Both the position numbers and the translations under genes were made by a program. From Neobacillus pocheonensis (GTDB taxonomy: Bacteria > Bacillota > Bacilli > Bacillales > Cytobacillaceae): a stretch of 64,000 nt of DNA. The notes beneath the pieces are model-generated. The model was not told where the DNA came from, made no database searches, and saw only the letters and a program-made list of their open reading frames with translations. The stretch lies in contig JAMQCR010000001.1 of NCBI GenBank assembly GCA_023702235.1, positions 124,001 through 188,000 on the forward strand, written 5' to 3'. Shown piece after piece: positions 11,555 through 21,570 of the stretch (positions are counted from its first letter, which is position 1; each line of letters begins with the position of its first letter).

Positions 11555-12258
11555 CTATTTGTAAAGATACACTTGTATATTGTTTTTGCTATCAATTGTG
11601 GCTAGTAAAACATTATGTACTTCAGTTTGGTGGGAATTTTTCAGACTATGAAGTAACCAACTTTCCTCCTTATTGATGCGTTCTAGTTCATGATAGTTTA
11701 TTTTCCCATCTGAAATAATCGTTTTTGGCAGGTCAAAAGGTTCCGGTTTCATCTGGTAAGTAGCAGGGGTTATGGCCTGATATTTTGGATCTAAAAAAAA
11801 TGAAATTTTTCCGTCCGTTTCCCATAATGCTAACGCTACCTTTTTCACTTCTTCAATTTTTTCCTTCCGCAATTCAGCTAATAAATCATCAATCGAGATT
11901 CTGGCCTTTTTTAGTCCTTGATAAACGATTTCACCTTTACTGATCAGTGGATAGGCTGCAGAATCTAGGACTTTTCTAAATCCCACCCACTTTAGGCTTA
12001 AGAAAACACTTGCCATATACAAAATTACCAAAACGATGGTTGAAATAATCGAACCCTTCATTCCTATTGTTTGGTCTGACAATGGGTGGGCGATGATGTT
12101 TCCCAACATGAGGGCAATCACAAAGTCAAGTAACCTTAATTGAGAAATGGCACGCTGGCCATAACTTTTGCAGCAAAGAGTAAAATGAAATAGGAGATAG
12201 TCGCTCTTAAAATCCACTCGATTATCGATAACGTATCCTGTCCCCGAAAAAAATCCAA
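11555..12258 (-). CDS. DUF421 (YetF-like) membrane protein, frameshifted near N-terminus
   Basis: The family signature is GQRAISQLRLLDFVIALMLG, after an N-terminal helix and before two more helices. The soluble C-terminal part has the usual LISKGEIVYQGLKKARIS segment and a long hydrophilic end. A membrane-helix N-terminus (ATISYFILLFAAKVMG) is readable only in the neighbouring frame. Adding one G at about 12160 joins it to GQRAIS. The best start is then TTG at 12258, behind AAAGGAAG. An ATG at 12286 in the other frame gives an unnatural N-terminus. DUF421 proteins are small Bacillus membrane proteins of unresolved function. Confidence 0.75.
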
Positions 12259-12402
12259 TGAAGACACTTCCTTTAACTTGAATCATATCCTTCTTAGTAT
12301 TGTCTTGAAAAAAATTTTTTTACGCTCGTTTTAACAAAGATTTATCTAATTGATGCTAGCAAGTATATAATTTCTATAGACCGTACTATACTTAGAAAAG
12401 TA

Positions 12403-12437
12403 AAAAACAGGATGAGCGAGTGCTCGTCCTGTTTTTG
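12403..12437. terminator. Bidirectional terminator
   Basis: The stem AACAGGATGAGC (12406-12417) pairs with GCTCGTCCTGTT (12422-12433), with A-rich and T-rich flanks on both sides. It lies just after the lactonase gene stop (minus strand). Confidence 0.8.
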
Positions 12438-12439
12438 AT

Positions 12440-13500
12440 TTATATATTTAAAAACTGAATGCATACCGGATAGGGAACGTTTATATCAGATTGTAGTAAT
12501 GTTAATTTTCCACTATTCACATCTCTTGAATACAACACGAGGTTACTGGATTCTTGATTAGATCCTACCATGAATTTCTCGCTTGGATCTAAGGAAAAAT
12601 CCCTTGGCCAATCCCCTTCCGACGAAGTACGTTCCACGAAGGTAAGTTCACCTGAATCTTGATTGACACTGAATACAGCAATACTGTTATGTCCCCTGTT
12701 ACCTGCATAGACAAAGCGGCCGTCAGAAGAAATATGAATGGCACTACCTTGATTATTTTCTGTGAAATCTGCTGGAAGTGTAGAAATATATTGTTTTTCA
12801 GTGAAATGGCCATCTTTAGGATTGAAGCTTAAGAAGATAACTTCAGAACTAAACTCTGTCATGATATAAGCGAATTTATTGTTTGGATGAAAAACAAGAT
12901 GTCTCGGACCGCTTCCTGGAGGGGTTACCAAACGGCTTACTTCAGTTAATTTTCCTTGATCATTTACCTCATATGTAATAAGAGAGTCTGTTCCTAATTC
13001 TACAACGGCAAGGTACTTTTCATTTGGAGTAACCCCAGCAAAATGAGTATGAGGTTTTTCTTGTCTTGGATGCCAGAACCCTCATGTTTAATAATAGAAG
13101 CTGCAGGCTGAACAGATCCATCTGCTTGGTTAATCAAATGGGATTCAACAGTTCCCTTATGATAATTAGCACTAAAAACATAACGATTTTCACTATCAAC
13201 ACTTACATGGCATGGTGGTGAGCCAGCTAGCACTTGGCTATTGATAGCAGAAAGTTCCCCATTCGCACTGTTAAGCTTAAATGCGGCTACCCCTCCATTT
13301 TCGCCTTCTTTTGAAACTGCGTAGAGATAGCGATTGTCTCTGCTAATAGTTAAGTATGTAGGATTTCCTAGCTCAGCTGCCACTTTCACATTTTCTATTT
13401 TTGCTTCCTTTGAATCGAAAGCAAAAGAATAGATTCCTTTACTTTCACCTTTTGTGTAGGTACCAACATACCCAATAAATTTACTACTATCTGTCATCAT
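12440..13500 (-). CDS. Lactonase family protein (6-phosphogluconolactonase-like, YkgB type), frameshifted
   Basis: A seven-bladed beta-propeller protein of about 352 residues. The start is FIGYVGTYT, typical of the family, and blade repeats such as YLYAVSKEG, RYVFSANY, PRHLVFHPNNKFAY and RFVYAGNRGHNSIA are spread along it. Members include the cytosolic 6-phosphogluconolactonase of the pentose phosphate pathway. One base is missing near 13060: reading on in the next frame gives PHTHFAGVTPNEKYLAVVE, which connects both halves smoothly. ATG at 13500 follows GGAGG. It is a single-gene unit. The exact lactone substrate is by family only. Confidence 0.82.
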
Positions 13501-13769
13501 GTGTGCCTCCTTAAAGGAATTTAATCAATTTAGTTTATCATATTTCAAAAACTATTTTATAACTATACTCGACGATATGGGGTTGTTTATGTAAATCAAC
13601 ATGAAAAGGCGAACACGACCTTTGCCGTATTAAAAAGAAAGGCTATTTTTGGTATAAAGAAGTAATCGAAACAAATGGTGAAAACCTGTAATTATGGGAA
13701 TGCCTATAAGTAGGTTCCTATTTAAGCGAGAATTAACGAGAAGAAAAACTACATTTGGGAGGCAAAAAA

Positions 13770-14036
13770 ATGGCTGAAAAAACTTTTACTGTAATCGATC
13801 AAGCAGGTATCCATGCCCGACCAGCGACCTTTCTTGTAAGCACAGCTTCTCAATTTAAATCAGATGTTAAATTAGAATACAAAGAAAAACAAGTGAACTT
13901 GAAGTCAATTATGGGCGTGATGTCCTTAGGAATCCCAAGCGGTGCCGAAATCAAGATTTTAGCAGAAGGCGAAGATGGGGATGAAGCCGTTCAGAAGCTT
14001 GAAGAAGTGTTGAAAAAAGAGGGTTTGGCAAACTAA
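13770..14036 (+). CDS. ptsH: Phosphocarrier protein HPr
   Basis: The 88-residue HPr relays phosphate from enzyme I to sugar PTS components. It also serves, when phosphorylated on serine, as co-effector of CcpA. Both sites are present: His15 in GIHARPAT and Ser46 in [10 protein letters not shown]. His15 distinguishes it from Crh. The start ATG at 13770 follows GGGAGG. The gene stands alone with its own terminator; ptsI, normally directly downstream in Bacillus, is missing. The cre boxes later in this window make its regulatory role relevant to the xylan genes. Confidence 0.93.
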   Translation: MAEKTFTVIDQAGIHARPATFLVSTASQFKSDVKLEYKEKQVNLKSIMGVMSLGIPSGAEIKILAEGEDGDEAVQKLEEVLKKEGLAN

Positions 14037-14053
14037 TTATCTTTTATAAACCT

Positions 14054-14093
14054 CCCTCACATGGAGAAAAAATCAACATGTGAGGGGGTTTTT
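14054..14093 (+). terminator. ptsH terminator
   Basis: The stem CCCTCACATG/CATGTGAGGG (14054-14063 with 14077-14086) is followed by GGTTTTT. Confidence 0.9.
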
Positions 14094-14212
14094 CTGTTAT
14101 TTGGAGATTTTTTACCAATCTAAAATACTGGGATTAATGTATAATAAAAATTATTACAGCATCCAACCTGATAGAACAAATAGGGAAAATATCCATGAAA
14201 TGGGGAACAGCG

Positions 14213-15004
14213 ATGAAAAAACGAATGATTTTTTTCGATATTGATGGAACGCTTCTTAATCATGATAAGAAATTGCCGAAGTCTACAAAAGAGGCTATTA
14301 CTAGATTAAAAGAGTTAGGACATGAGCTTGCAATTGCAACAGGACGTGCACCATTTATGTTTAAAGAGTTACGAGAAGAATTGGATATCGATACCTATGT
14401 TAGCTTTAATGGTCAATATGTCGTGTACAAGGGCAAACCTGTTTTTCAAAACCCTTTGGATCAAGAGGAACTGTATCACATAACAAAATTTGCCGAAAAA
14501 AATAACCATCCAATCATTTATCAAAACCATGAGAAAATGCACGCAAGTGTTAAGTCGCATCCTTACATTGATAATGGTATTGGTTCATTGAAAATCAAAG
14601 AAAAGGCAATCTATGACCCTCTGTATTATCAAGGCAGAGAAATCTATCAATCATTGCTTTTTTGTATGGAGGAAGAGGAAGACTTTTATCGTGATAAATT
14701 TAAAAAATTTGAATTTATCAGATGGCATGAGTTTTCTATGGATGTTTTACCGGCCGGTGGTTCAAAGGCAAAAGGAATTGAAGTGTTAATTAATTATTTA
14801 AATATATCGATGGATCAAGTTTATGCATTTGGTGATGGACTTAACGATATCGAAATGCTTTCATTTGTAAAAAATAGCGTTGCAATGGGGAACGCCGAAC
14901 AGCAAGTCAAAGAGGTTGCGAAATATGTGACTAAGAATGTTGATGAAGATGGAATCTTAAGAGGATTACAATTAGTGGGCCTGTTGGATGAGGAAGCAGT
15001 CTAG
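14213..15004 (+). CDS. Cof-type HAD-IIB phosphatase
   Basis: A 263-residue HAD-superfamily phosphatase. Motif I is FFDIDGTLL (Asp9 and Asp11), motif II is IATGRAP, and the metal-binding motif IV is FGDGLNDIEMLS near the C-terminus. The large cap between them is of the Cof (IIB) type. These cytosolic enzymes dephosphorylate sugar phosphates or flavin precursors; the real substrate here cannot be read. I prefer ATG at 14213 with GGGGA upstream over the in-frame ATG at 14195. It is followed after 42 bp by the hydroxyacid dehydrogenase gene and probably shares its transcript. Confidence 0.85.
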   Translation: MKKRMIFFDIDGTLLNHDKKLPKSTKEAITRLKELGHELAIATGRAPFMFKELREELDIDTYVSFNGQYVVYKGKPVFQNPLDQEELYHITKFAEKNNHPIIYQNHEKMHASVKSHPYIDNGIGSLKIKEKAIYDPLYYQGREIYQSLLFCMEEEEDFYRDKFKKFEFIRWHEFSMDVLPAGGSKAKGIEVLINYLNISMDQVYAFGDGLNDIEMLSFVKNSVAMGNAEQQVKEVAKYVTKNVDEDGILRGLQLVGLLDEEAV

Positions 15005-15046
15005 AGAGCTTTTTTGTAAATAAACACAAAAAAGGGAGAGCTCGCA

Positions 15047-16009
15047 TTGAAACCAAAAGTATATATAACGAGAAGAATTCCAGATGAAATTATTGCTAAA
15101 ATCGAAACAGTATGTGACATCCGGATGTGGGATAAAACAGATATCCCCGTCCCTCGTGAAGTATTAGAAAAAGAGATTGCAGGTGTGGATGGACTTTTCT
15201 GCCTGTTAACGGAAACAGTTGATAGGGGATTACTGGAAAAGGCGCCGCAGCTAAAGATTATCAGTAATATGGCTGTTGGCTATAACAATATTGATATTGA
15301 AGCGGCAAAAGAAAAGGGAATTACGGTAACCAATACGCCTGGCGTTTTAACAGAAACTACTGCTGATTTGACCTTCGCCCTATTGATGGCAACAGCACGT
15401 AGACTGATCGAATCCTCGGATTATTTAAGGGAAGGGAGCTGGAAAACCTGGTCCCCGATGCAATTGACAGGACAAGACATATACGGTGCAACGCTTGGAA
15501 TTATCGGAATGGGCAGAATTGGAGCCTCATTAGCTAAACGAGCGAAAGGGTTTGATATGAACGTTTTATATTATAACCGCAGCCGTAAACTTTCATTAGA
15601 AGAAGACTTGAACATGACATTTGTCGAGTTTGATTTTTTATTAAAAGAATCTGATTTTGTCTGTATCATGACGCCTTACACCCCAGAAACCCAAGATCTT
15701 ATTGGTGCTCGAGAATTATCATTAATGAAAAAAACTTCCATTCTTATTAATACGGCACGCGGTGGAATTGTAAATGAAGATGATCTTTACAGCGCCCTAA
15801 AAAGTGGAGAAATATGGGCAGCTGGCCTTGATGTTTTTGAACAAGAACCTATTTCTCTAGATCACCCGTTACTAACGCTTCCAAATGTCGTAGCGGTTCC
15901 CCACATCGGTAGTGCAAGTATCAAAACAAGAATGAAAATGGCTGATTTAGCTGCGGAAAACTTGGTGCTAGCGATTAACGAGCAGACCCCAAAGCATGTG
16001 GTGGTATAA
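15047..16009 (+). CDS. D-2-hydroxyacid dehydrogenase (glyoxylate/hydroxypyruvate reductase type)
   Basis: A 320-residue NAD(P)-dependent D-isomer specific 2-hydroxyacid dehydrogenase. The Rossmann motif is GIIGMGRIGASLAKRA near residue 150. The catalytic Arg is in NTARGGIVNEDDL, the Glu in LDVFEQEP, and the His in VPHIGSAS. The start is TTG at 15047 behind AAGGGAGAG. Enzymes of this branch reduce glyoxylate or hydroxypyruvate, and some act on 2-ketogluconate; family membership is certain but the substrate is not. It is probably co-transcribed with the upstream HAD phosphatase and closed by the terminator at about 16.1 kb. Confidence 0.87.
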   Translation: MKPKVYITRRIPDEIIAKIETVCDIRMWDKTDIPVPREVLEKEIAGVDGLFCLLTETVDRGLLEKAPQLKIISNMAVGYNNIDIEAAKEKGITVTNTPGVLTETTADLTFALLMATARRLIESSDYLREGSWKTWSPMQLTGQDIYGATLGIIGMGRIGASLAKRAKGFDMNVLYYNRSRKLSLEEDLNMTFVEFDFLLKESDFVCIMTPYTPETQDLIGARELSLMKKTSILINTARGGIVNEDDLYSALKSGEIWAAGLDVFEQEPISLDHPLLTLPNVVAVPHIGSASIKTRMKMADLAAENLVLAINEQTPKHVVV

Positions 16010-16085
16010 ATAGAGAAATTTAGAAGTCATCGCTATCCTAATAATATCAAGATGGAATTCTAATCATAAAAAAATAGAACAATGA

Positions 16086-16122
16086 AAAAAACTCCGCCTT
16101 TTGTTATAAAGGTGGAGTTTTT
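16086..16122 (+). terminator. Terminator after the hydroxyacid dehydrogenase gene
   Basis: Stem AAAAACTCCGCCTT / AAGGTGGAGTTTTT with the T-run at its end. The A-rich left arm could allow function in both directions. Confidence 0.8.
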
Positions 16123-16270
16123 GTATTGAAGCCAATTTCAATATGACGATAGGGATTACAAACTTTTACAGAAACCATTCACATTGAGTGCTTTTCACAA
16201 ATGGCTATTTAAAAGTTTAAGTTGGTCCTATATATTAAGAAATAAACTTAGTGAAAAGGAAAGAAAGGTT

Positions 16271-18085
16271 ATGGTGAAAATTATCGGAACATTAAATACT
16301 TTTTTATTTCATTTAATGCGAAATCTTTTTCGTAAAATAGCAAGCAGTATTCGCTATAAACTAATGGCTCTAATGCTTACTGTCATGATTTTACCATTAT
16401 TATTATTAATCGTATTTTCAATAAATGTATCGCAAAGTAATTATGAAAAAGAAGTAGTTAGTTCAAATGATTCGCGAATCATCCTAGCCGGTAAATATCT
16501 TGATGAAAAATTAAAAGAAAGTGACAAAGTATTGTTTGCCAGTTTAATTGATGAAAAGTTAGTTCCAAGTATTAGTCAAATTAATGATGAAAATATACCT
16601 TTGGACTATAGTACGTTGAACTATATCCAAGATAAATTATCAACCATTTACTATGGGAATGAACATATCGATGGAGTTTCGATTTATGCTAAAGAAAGTC
16701 AAAAGATCTATTCCCTAAAAGATGATGATTTTAAAGTATCCAAACTATCTTCAAAAAATGGGGCAAATTGGAGTAATTTGCGACGTAGTCCGTATTATAG
16801 CTTTGAAAGTAGTCCGCCTAATCAAGGTTTTACCCTTACAAGAAGCATTATTAGATTTGAGAATCGAAAAATAGTTGGCGGAATATCGCTTGATGTGAAT
16901 TGGAATATAATCGACAGTGTCATTAAGATGTTGAAATCTGAGAGAGAAAGTTTTGTCTACGTGCTAGATAATCAGGGGCATATTCTTTACAATCCTAATC
17001 AAGTAAAAAAAAACTCTGTTGATTTTCAAAAAATGATAAAACCAATTAATGATAGTAATCAAAGTGAATCCCATCTTAAAATGAACAACGGGTATCTTTT
17101 TTTTAAGAAAGCATTTAACAATAAAGTAGCCATTGTAAAAGTAGTCCCGGAAAAAATGCTCCTGAATGGCGTTACGAAAACGCTGGTATTGGGAATCATT
17201 ATTAGTGTTTTGTCAATCCTACTTACTGTTATTTTATCGATCGTAGTTTCCCTAAGAACAACAAAGCCAATTATTCAATTAGTAGATGCTATGCAAGAAG
17301 TTGAAGGGAAAAACTTTGATATAAAGATTAAAACAGTACGAGAAGATGAGATTGGGTTACTCGAAAAAAGATTCTCATTAATGATTTATAGAATTAAAGA
17401 ATTGATAGATAAAGAGTATAAAAGTGAAATTGCAACGAAGGAGGCGCAGTTTAAGGCACTGCAAGCACAGATCAATCCTCACTTTTTATACAACACGCTT
17501 CAGTTAGTTGGCGGAATGGCAGTGGCACATAATGCCGATAAGATTTATTCGGTTATAAGTGCACTAAGTGATATGTTCCGCTATATAACTGGCAAGCAGG
17601 GCGACATGGTTTTGATTGAACATGAAATTGAGCATATCAAAAATTACCTCTATATACAGAACCTGCGTTTTGAGGGGAAAGTAAGGACTGACATATTTAT
17701 GGAAGAAGATACAGAAGGGTATATGATCCCGATGTTAACGATTCAGCCTTTAGTAGAGAATGCATTTAACCATGGATTTGAACAGAAAATGGGTTTATGG
17801 AAACTATCGGTTGAGGTCCAAAAGGTTTTTGAAGATATAGAAATTACGATTACCGATAACGGAGTTGGGATACCAGATGAGAAATTAAAAGATCTAAGGG
17901 AGGACATAAAAAGCACATCTAATCCTTTGAATACGAAAGGAAGCATCGGAATTAAAAACGTTGCTGCAAGGATTCGCTTGTATTTCGGTAATGATTACGG
18001 TCTTGATATTTCAAGTGAAGTTGGTAAAGGGACACAAATAGTGATTAGAATTCCCGCAAGGATGACATTGGAGGACTTAAAATGA
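16271..18085 (+). CDS. YesM-type sensor histidine kinase
   Basis: A 604-residue membrane sensor kinase. There is a first transmembrane helix near residues 33-55, an extracytoplasmic sensing region of about 240 residues, a second helix near 300, then a HAMP linker (RTTKPIIQLVDAM). The His_kinase box QINPHFLYNTLQL carries the phosphorylated histidine, and the ATPase domain has NAFNHGF and DNGVGIPDEK. ATG at 16271 follows AAGGAAAGAAAGG; an upstream in-frame TTG at 16184 is less likely. Its stop overlaps the regulator start (ATGA). Such pairs sense extracellular oligosaccharides and control the transporter beside them, here the importer at 19.3-22.4 kb. Confidence 0.9.
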   Translation: MVKIIGTLNTFLFHLMRNLFRKIASSIRYKLMALMLTVMILPLLLLIVFSINVSQSNYEKEVVSSNDSRIILAGKYLDEKLKESDKVLFASLIDEKLVPSISQINDENIPLDYSTLNYIQDKLSTIYYGNEHIDGVSIYAKESQKIYSLKDDDFKVSKLSSKNGANWSNLRRSPYYSFESSPPNQGFTLTRSIIRFENRKIVGGISLDVNWNIIDSVIKMLKSERESFVYVLDNQGHILYNPNQVKKNSVDFQKMIKPINDSNQSESHLKMNNGYLFFKKAFNNKVAIVKVVPEKMLLNGVTKTLVLGIIISVLSILLTVILSIVVSLRTTKPIIQLVDAMQEVEGKNFDIKIKTVREDEIGLLEKRFSLMIYRIKELIDKEYKSEIATKEAQFKALQAQINPHFLYNTLQLVGGMAVAHNADKIYSVISALSDMFRYITGKQGDMVLIEHEIEHIKNYLYIQNLRFEGKVRTDIFMEEDTEGYMIPMLTIQPLVENAFNHGFEQKMGLWKLSVEVQKVFEDIEITITDNGVGIPDEKLKDLREDIKSTSNPLNTKGSIGIKNVAARIRLYFGNDYGLDISSEVGKGTQIVIRIPARMTLEDLK

Positions 18086-19155
18086 TAAAAATATTAATTG
18101 TAGACGATGAAAAATGGACAAGAGAAACAATTAAACAATTTGGAAAATGGAAGGAATATGGTATCGAAGTAATAGAGGAAGCTGTAGATGGACAAGAGGC
18201 GTTGAGGTTAATCGAACAGATGTCCCCGGATATTGTCATCACTGATATGAAAATGCCGGGTGTTGATGGCATGGAGTTACTTCGAATCGTGGCAGAACGT
18301 TTTCCACAGATTAAGCTAATCGTGGCCAGCGGCTATGATGATTTTAACTATATGCGTCAGGCAATCCTTTCGAAGGTTAACGAATATTTACTAAAACCAA
18401 TCAATGCAGAGGAATTAAATCTTGCTTTAGAAAAGTGTACCAAGGAGATCCAAAATCACTTAAGGTCTCATTTAATAAAGCCTTTTTCTTTTTTTAGCAA
18501 AGATATCACCGCATTGATTATGGAATATAAAAAAAAGATTTCTTCCTTTTTGGATGAATTAAATACTGAGGGCTTTGAAAACGTCATGCAGCGTTTTTTC
18601 AATGAATTAAAAAAAGTGGATCGGATTGACAGCAATTTCCTTGCTAAGATTGAACATGAATTTATTCTTTTATTAGAAGAGAAAATGATCAAAAATGATT
18701 GTAATGTTTCAGATATGTTTGAAAAAAATGAGGATTTGATTAATGAAAGCAGCTTATCACTTGATTTACTCTTAAAGAAACAACAAGGTCTGGGAAAACG
18801 TTATATTGACTATATGCTCAATCTAAAAAAACGGAAAAGTAGAGTGAATCTGCAGGAAATAAAAGAATATATAGATCGTAATTTTGCTGATTCACATATC
18901 TCTTTGGAAGTTCTAGCAAATAAGTTCTTCGTAAGTAAAGAGTATTTAAGCAAAGCATTCAAAAATATGTATGGAGGCAATATCACAGAATATATCGTTA
19001 GCCGTCGTATGGAACAGGCAAAACAATTACTTGATGATAATGAATTACAAATAAAGAGTATTGCCACAATGGTTGGATATGAAGATATTTCTTATTTCTA
19101 TCGTGTATTTAAAAAATATTTTAAAATTTCTCCTGGTGAGATGAGGCAAAGCTAA
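18082..19155 (+). CDS. YesN-type response regulator, AraC family
   Basis: A 357-residue regulator. The N-terminal receiver (ILIVDDEKWTR, phospho-acceptor Asp55 in ITDMKMPG, Lys in LLKPIN) is joined by an alpha-helical middle region to a C-terminal AraC DNA-binding domain. That domain has two helix-turn-helix units (HISLEVLANKFFVSKEYLS and IKSIATMVGYEDISYFYRVF). It overlaps the kinase gene by four bases, so the two proteins are coupled and form one phosphorelay. It is expected to activate the downstream binding-protein, permease and glycosidase genes. Confidence 0.92.
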   Translation: MIKILIVDDEKWTRETIKQFGKWKEYGIEVIEEAVDGQEALRLIEQMSPDIVITDMKMPGVDGMELLRIVAERFPQIKLIVASGYDDFNYMRQAILSKVNEYLLKPINAEELNLALEKCTKEIQNHLRSHLIKPFSFFSKDITALIMEYKKKISSFLDELNTEGFENVMQRFFNELKKVDRIDSNFLAKIEHEFILLLEEKMIKNDCNVSDMFEKNEDLINESSLSLDLLLKKQQGLGKRYIDYMLNLKKRKSRVNLQEIKEYIDRNFADSHISLEVLANKFFVSKEYLSKAFKNMYGGNITEYIVSRRMEQAKQLLDDNELQIKSIATMVGYEDISYFYRVFKKYFKISPGEMRQS

Positions 19156-19166
19156 AAAAGTCCAAA

Positions 19167-19180
19167 TGTAAGCGTTAATA
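19167..19180 (+). promoter_or_regulatory. Candidate cre box upstream of the sugar-binding protein gene
   Basis: TGTAAGCGTTAATA matches the CcpA cre consensus (TGNNANCGNTNNCA) at all positions but one near the right end. It sits 74 bases before the binding-protein start, after the regulator gene, where carbon catabolite repression of the transporter would act. Confidence 0.5.
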
Positions 19181-19253
19181 TTTTCGATTTATTCAAATAA
19201 TATGAATGTTTATTATAATAGTATATTCCAAATTATTAAGGGGGCTATGTAAA

Positions 19254-20528
19254 ATGAAGAAAGCGATTTCATTCTTAACTGTCATGATCCTAGCAGTGGG
19301 GCTACTAGCAGGGTGTAATTCAAGTAATAGTTCTGCTTCAGGAAAAGGGGGGGCGGCAAAAAGCGTTGAACTTAAAGTATTCATTGATCAACCAAGGTTT
19401 AAACAGCAGTATCAAACTTATTTAGATCAATTCGTGGCCAAAGAGAAAAAAGAAAAGAATATTATTGTAAGTGTTAAATTGGAATTACCAAATATTAATC
19501 AAGCATCTCAGCTTTTAAAAACAAGGATGGCATCGGGGGATAGTCCCGACGTGTTTAGTTTACATGCGATAAATGACATTCCTGTGTATAGCAGAGCGGG
19601 GTATCTAGAAGATTTGTCCGATCAGCCATTCGTTAAGAAGTTATATAATACTGTCAAACCTGCTGTTACATATAAAGGTAAAGTTTATGCAGTTCCTTTA
19701 GAAACAGTTCAATGGGGATATCTATATAACAAGAAAATCTTTAATGATTTAGGTTTAAAATTACCACAGACAATTTCAGAAATGGAACAAACCGTTAAAA
19801 CATTAAAACAACATAACGTTACTCCATTTTTATTAGCATATAAAGATGCTTATATTCCTCAATTGTTTTTACCTTTAACGGTAGGAGCGGACCAAATTAA
19901 GGATAAACCTAATTTTATTACTAATATGAATGAAGGGAAAGGTAGTTTCTCAGAGATAAAAGATATGTTTAATATTATGGATTTATCTAACTCTAATGGT
20001 ACACCAAATCCATTTGAAATTGGACAAGACCAAGGGGCCTCTGATTTTGCAAATGGTAAGGCAGCTATGTGGATTCAAGGACCGTGGATGGCAGATTCAA
20101 TTTTACAAGCAAATAAAAACTTTGAATTTGGGGTTGCTCCACTTCCTGTCAATAATAATCCAGCAACAACACAACTAGACCTTACTACATCTACATCTCT
20201 TGCTGTTTCAAAAAGTAGTAAAAATAAAGCCGTAGCAAAAGATCTAATCAATTATATTTTAGATGACAAGGATTCTAGTGCCTTTTATAAAAGCCTTGGA
20301 TTTAATCCAATTTCTAAAATTCACAACTTTGAACAATTCCCTTGGTTAAAAGAATCATCGACATATGTAGCTGAAGGCAAAGCGTATCAGGATCCTTCAA
20401 TTCCTAGTTCTGTAAAAGACGAATCACAAAAAATATTTCAGAGCTACTTTGCTGGGGATGCATCAAAGAAAGATGTCATCGCAGACTTAGACCGAGCTTG
20501 GAAAGAATTTAATAATAATAATAAATAA
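19254..20528 (+). CDS. Sugar ABC transporter substrate-binding lipoprotein
   Basis: A 424-residue extracellular solute-binding protein of the family-1 (MsmE/MalE-like) type. It has a lipoprotein signal (MKKAISFL..., lipobox LLAGC, Cys22) followed by a Ser/Gly linker. The mature part contains the sugar-binder landmarks SGDSPDVF, ETVQWGYLYNKKIF and FANGKAAMWIQGPW. ATG at 19254 lies behind AAGGGGG. It captures an oligosaccharide outside the cell for the two permeases downstream. The substrate is not readable; the GH42 and GH30 genes suggest a galactose-, arabinose- or xylose-containing oligomer. Confidence 0.9.
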   Translation: MKKAISFLTVMILAVGLLAGCNSSNSSASGKGGAAKSVELKVFIDQPRFKQQYQTYLDQFVAKEKKEKNIIVSVKLELPNINQASQLLKTRMASGDSPDVFSLHAINDIPVYSRAGYLEDLSDQPFVKKLYNTVKPAVTYKGKVYAVPLETVQWGYLYNKKIFNDLGLKLPQTISEMEQTVKTLKQHNVTPFLLAYKDAYIPQLFLPLTVGADQIKDKPNFITNMNEGKGSFSEIKDMFNIMDLSNSNGTPNPFEIGQDQGASDFANGKAAMWIQGPWMADSILQANKNFEFGVAPLPVNNNPATTQLDLTTSTSLAVSKSSKNKAVAKDLINYILDDKDSSAFYKSLGFNPISKIHNFEQFPWLKESSTYVAEGKAYQDPSIPSSVKDESQKIFQSYFAGDASKKDVIADLDRAWKEFNNNNK

Positions 20529-20543
20529 ACTTCTATTTCAGTC

Positions 20544-20578
20544 AATGATAAAGGCAGCTTCCAGCTGTCTTTATCATT
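20544..20578 (+). other. Intercistronic stem-loop between binding protein and permease genes
   Basis: A 15-bp stem (20544-20558 with 20564-20578, one G-T pair, loop TTCCA) begins 16 bases after the binding-protein stop. No T-run follows, so it is more likely an mRNA-stabilising or partial-termination element that lets the binding protein be made in excess over the permeases. Confidence 0.75.
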
Positions 20579-20610
20579 ATACAATAAAAATGTCAGTGAG
20601 GTGTAAGGGA

Positions 20611-21570
20611 ATGTCACAATTAAATAAACAAAGCGGAGAAATGTTTGTAGAACAAGTTCAACCGAAAATAAGGTTTAAAAGTAAGGTGAGTCTGAATAAA
20701 AATAAAGGAACACTTAGCTTAATTTTATTTGTTCTTCCTGCATTTATATTTTACAGTGTGTTTTTGTTAATACCGATGATTGGAGCGGGATTTTATAGTT
20801 TTACTGACTGGAATGCCCTATCTCAAACCTTTCACTTTGTAGGTTTTAGTAATTATATTGAAGCCTTTAGAAATGATCCTGATTTCCGTCATTCCTTTTT
20901 CTTTACATTAAAGTATACTGCTTTCATGTTTGTTTTTCAGAATGTAATTGCGTTGCTATTAGCCTTATTCATTGAAACTAGAGTTAGGACAAAAGGTTTT
21001 TTCCGCACCATCTTCTTTATGCCTAATATGTTGAGCTTGATTATTAGTGCATTCATGTTTTCTTTTATTTTTACGAACGTTCTTCCAGAGTTATCAAAAC
21101 ATGCTATTTTCTCCTTCCTTAATCAACCATGGATTGGAAATGCGAAAGTTTCATTCTACTCTATTCTCATAGTGTCCTTATGGCAGGGGATTGGATATAT
21201 GATGGTTATCTATATGGCTGCACTTCAGGGAGTTCCGCAACACCTTAAAGAGGCTGCTTTGATTGACGGTGCAAATCCAATTCAAAGGCTCTTCCACGTA
21301 ACGATTCCAATGATTATGCATGCAATTACTATTTGTACTTTCTTAACATTAAATGGGGCATTTAAAGTATTTGATGTTGTTTATGCTCTTACTTCAGGTG
21401 GACCGGGAAGATCAACACAGGTTATGGCACTAAATATCTATGAAGAGGCTTTTTCAAATAATTTTAGGTATGGGTATGCGAACGCTAAAGCTATGATTCT
21501 CTTCTTGATAGTATTGGTCATAACATTGATTCAAGTAAAAGTGTTGAAAAAGAAAGAGGTGGAAGCATAA
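20611..21570 (+). CDS. Sugar ABC transporter permease (MsmF/MalF-like)
   Basis: A 319-residue inner-membrane permease with six hydrophobic segments. The EAA loop that contacts the ATPase is visible as HLKEAALIDGANPIQRLFHVTIP. ATG at 20611 (MSQLNKQ) follows a GTGAGG/AAGGGA ribosome site; earlier in-frame starts overlap the stem-loop. Its stop shares a base with the next gene's ATG (TAATG). Together with the second permease it forms the channel for the lipoprotein encoded upstream. No ATPase gene accompanies it. Confidence 0.92.
   Translation: MSQLNKQSGEMFVEQVQPKIRFKSKVSLNKNKGTLSLILFVLPAFIFYSVFLLIPMIGAGFYSFTDWNALSQTFHFVGFSNYIEAFRNDPDFRHSFFFTLKYTAFMFVFQNVIALLLALFIETRVRTKGFFRTIFFMPNMLSLIISAFMFSFIFTNVLPELSKHAIFSFLNQPWIGNAKVSFYSILIVSLWQGIGYMMVIYMAALQGVPQHLKEAALIDGANPIQRLFHVTIPMIMHAITICTFLTLNGAFKVFDVVYALTSGGPGRSTQVMALNIYEEAFSNNFRYGYANAKAMILFLIVLVITLIQVKVLKKKEVEA

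Noticed and set aside
16184-16270. TTG at 16184 as start of the first kinase
   Set aside because: No clear ribosome site, and ATG at 16271 has a good one and gives the usual N-terminus.
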